From assembly GCA_964542875.1 (NCBI GenBank), contig CAZIWA010000141.1, forward strand, positions 1 to 13,747: 13,747 nucleotides of DNA. Direction: 5' to 3'. The notes under the pieces are model-generated. The model made no database searches, was not told where the DNA came from, and saw nothing but the letters and a program-made list of their open reading frames with translations. This document shows positions 12,218-13,747 of this stretch, one piece after another (positions within the stretch are counted from its first letter, which is position 1; every line of letters starts with the position of its first letter). A program made the translations under genes and the position numbers. Source of the DNA: CAZGOM01 sp964542875 (lineage in GTDB: Bacteria; Planctomycetota; Phycisphaerae; Phycisphaerales; Phycisphaeraceae).

Positions 12218-13723
12218 CTACTCCCCCATCACCGCCCGCTGCTGCGCCAGTCGGTCCAGTGCAAAATGCGCAATTGATGGCCACACGCACACGATCTCAT
12301 TGCGCCCATGATCATGCCACGCCACCGGGCAATCCACCCACGCCGCGGGCGTCTCCACACCCTCCAGCGCAACCGGGGCGATCAGGATAAACGTGTCCCC
12401 CGCCCCATCCGTCGCCACTTCAATCAGCCTTGAATGCGCCGGCAAACGCTCCGGGTTTTCGATGTGCCCTTTAAACCGCTTGGTGTTTTGCGAAAGCTTG
12501 GCCAGCAGCCCGTCGGCCCCGGGTAGCGCTGCTACCTTTACCCAAAGTTCCGGCAGCGTCGCCGCCTGCATCGCCGGATACCGCCGATACAGCGCCCGCC
12601 AATCAGGCCTGCGCTCGGGCTTGCGGTAAACCGACACGAAATCCGCCAGCACCTGCACCACGTGCTCAAACGTCGGATCCTTGATTTTCTCCGTCGCCAC
12701 CGATGCCGCCGTCTTGCCCGATCCATGCGGAATTTCAGGCACCCCACTGATCGCGCTTGCGCCCTCTGGCGGCGCATCCACAACCCTGAACGCCGTAAAC
12801 AACTCCGGCGTCGCCAGCCCCGCCCCGATCAGCGCGTTGGCCACTCTTGCCTTGGTCGCCGCCACCGTCTTCCCCTTGACCACAAACCACGCAATCTCCG
12901 TGTTGGCCGGAATCTGCCCGCGTAAAAGGGTGTACGGCCCCAAGATCGAAAGCGTCCGATTCACCGTCGCCTGCGCCAATGCGGTCAGCGCCGGGTCCGT
13001 GAGCACCACGCCGGCCCGTGCATTGGCATCCTCATGAAGCTTTTTCTTGTCGACCGGGTAACGCAGCCCGCCGCTGGAGGCCGGCTCTACGCCAAGGGTC
13101 ACGCCTGGCAATCCCGGCGTCTTCTGCCCCGCCGCATCGCGTGTCGGCCGCCACGGATGATCAAGCCCCGCGCCGACAAAAGCGCTCGGCATCAGCATCG
13201 ACCACTCCGGCCCCGCAACCGGCGACGCATTCACCAGCGGGCGGGTTTCATACCCCCCGCCGACGTTCGCTTTCAGCCATGCAGCCGCCTGCTCGCTCAC
13301 CCCCGTGCCATGCGAAATAAAGTGCGTCCCCGCCGGAATCCGAATCGCATGCACCTGCCCACCCTCATGCCCAAGCTGAGCCGGCAGCGGGTCATTAAAG
13401 TAAACCCAATCGTCATCGCCAAGCCCCTCTAAACCCACAGCCCGCTCGGTGATGGAGATCGTCGTAATAAAAGCCGTGTTCTCCACCGCCAACTGATGCG
13501 CCAACCGCGCAAACGGCAAAAAACACTTCGGCGTCGCCGTGAACTGAATCTGATGCCCCCCAACCGCCCCCGTCTCCAGCGTCAGCGGAAACGAAAGCGT
13601 CAACAGCGCATTCTTCAGCCGCGTCAGACGCTTGGACTCATTGGCAGGCTTTTCCGTCGGGCCAGTCAGTTGAAGGGGAGCTTGAATGAAATACAGTTCA
13701 GTCGGCGAGGTTTGGGTCAGCAT
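12218..13723 (-). CDS. Hypothetical protein, 501 residues
   Basis: A full-length frame from ATG 13723 to TAG with codon use like its neighbours. It has no signal peptide or membrane segment, so the product is probably cytosolic. Only a few cysteines are present, and I recognise no catalytic motif. The N-terminal third is beta-rich (ELYFIQAPLQL, HQIQFTATPKCF, AFITTISITE, VHAIRIPAGTHFISHG). The middle has GGLRYPVDKKKLHEDANARA and a regular helical region with WFVVKGKTVAATKARVANAL. The last ~120 residues include PDWRALYRRYPAMQAA and GDTFILIAPVALEG...WVDCPVAWHDHG, which faintly recalls SMI1/KNR4-like domains but not enough to claim it. No ribosome-binding site precedes the ATG; a TACGAT hexamer stands 9 nt upstream. 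A heptad repeat array begins one base after the stop. Confidence 0.75.
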   Translation of the reverse strand: MLTQTSPTELYFIQAPLQLTGPTEKPANESKRLTRLKNALLTLSFPLTLETGAVGGHQIQFTATPKCFLPFARLAHQLAVENTAFITTISITERAVGLEGLGDDDWVYFNDPLPAQLGHEGGQVHAIRIPAGTHFISHGTGVSEQAAAWLKANVGGGYETRPLVNASPVAGPEWSMLMPSAFVGAGLDHPWRPTRDAAGQKTPGLPGVTLGVEPASSGGLRYPVDKKKLHEDANARAGVVLTDPALTALAQATVNRTLSILGPYTLLRGQIPANTEIAWFVVKGKTVAATKARVANALIGAGLATPELFTAFRVVDAPPEGASAISGVPEIPHGSGKTAASVATEKIKDPTFEHVVQVLADFVSVYRKPERRPDWRALYRRYPAMQAATLPELWVKVAALPGADGLLAKLSQNTKRFKGHIENPERLPAHSRLIEVATDGAGDTFILIAPVALEGVETPAAWVDCPVAWHDHGRNEIVCVWPSIAHFALDRLAQQRAVMGE

Positions 13724-13732
13724 TGGTCAGGC

Positions 13733-13738
13733 ATCGTA
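13733..13738 (-). promoter_or_regulatory. -10-like hexamer before the 501-residue protein gene
   Basis: TACGAT on the - strand, 9 nt before ATG 13723, the same spacing as the TATAAT box at 9206. This would give a nearly leaderless transcript. The window ends too soon to look for a -35 element. Confidence 0.35.
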
Positions 13739-13747
13739 CCCGACCAC

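Noticed and set aside
12007..12390. 127-residue + strand frame overlapping the end of the 501-residue gene.
   Set aside because: It is Pro/Ser-rich, lies mostly in the shadow of the opposite gene and crosses the heptad array; it has no ribosome-binding site.

Overview
The window looks like a GC-rich chromosomal segment of a planctomycete, most likely of the class Phycisphaerae. I infer this from three things. Two membrane proteins carry the short zinc ribbon CxxC-x-YPL-x-G...CPECG that is abundant in that phylum. There is a fused two-domain 6-pyruvoyl-tetrahydropterin-synthase-like protein. Intergenic repeats contain a GTTAGCC...GCGCCAGCGA motif of the kind I associate with planctomycete genomes. 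No phage, plasmid, CRISPR, tRNA or rRNA was seen. Most genes are housekeeping or conserved hypothetical.

Layout, left to right. A 5'-truncated DUF4838-type carbohydrate-active protein (+) ends at a strong bidirectional terminator that faces a lipoprotein gene (-). Then come a membrane-anchored hypothetical (-), YajQ (-) and ApaG (-), followed by a small three-helix membrane protein (+). A repeat-rich spacer of about 360 bp (5128-5484) leads to a zinc-ribbon membrane protein (+). Convergent to it is a leftward pair mqnC-recO: menaquinone biosynthesis by the futalosine route, and recombination repair. The leader of mqnC (about 300 bp) holds several hairpins and a possible 58-codon leader ORF. 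Divergent from it is the two-domain PTPS-like gene (+). The rest is leftward: a second zinc-ribbon membrane protein, transaldolase with a textbook terminator, and an unrecognised 501-residue protein.

The least ordinary feature lies between the genes. Four leftward genes (the 164-residue membrane protein, yajQ, the second zinc-ribbon protein and the 501-residue protein) are each followed, within 0-10 nt of the stop codon, by a 28-35 bp array of imperfect 7-nt repeats. The unit differs at each locus (AGATGTG, TAATTTG, AATTATG, AAAGGTA types), but the 7-nt period, the C-poor sense strand, the length and the position after the stop codon are shared. A second layer is a composite palindromic repeat (three copies). 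Its stem is preserved in one copy by different paired sequence, and its distal GTTAGCC-type part recurs alone upstream of transaldolase.

Several starts (4831, 9221, 13723, perhaps 5485) have no Shine-Dalgarno sequence and lie 6-15 nt after a -10-like hexamer, which suggests leaderless transcripts. Others (2867, 4220, 4690, 7454, 8915, 11990) have recognisable ribosome-binding sites. All calls are by eye from motifs; no database search was run.
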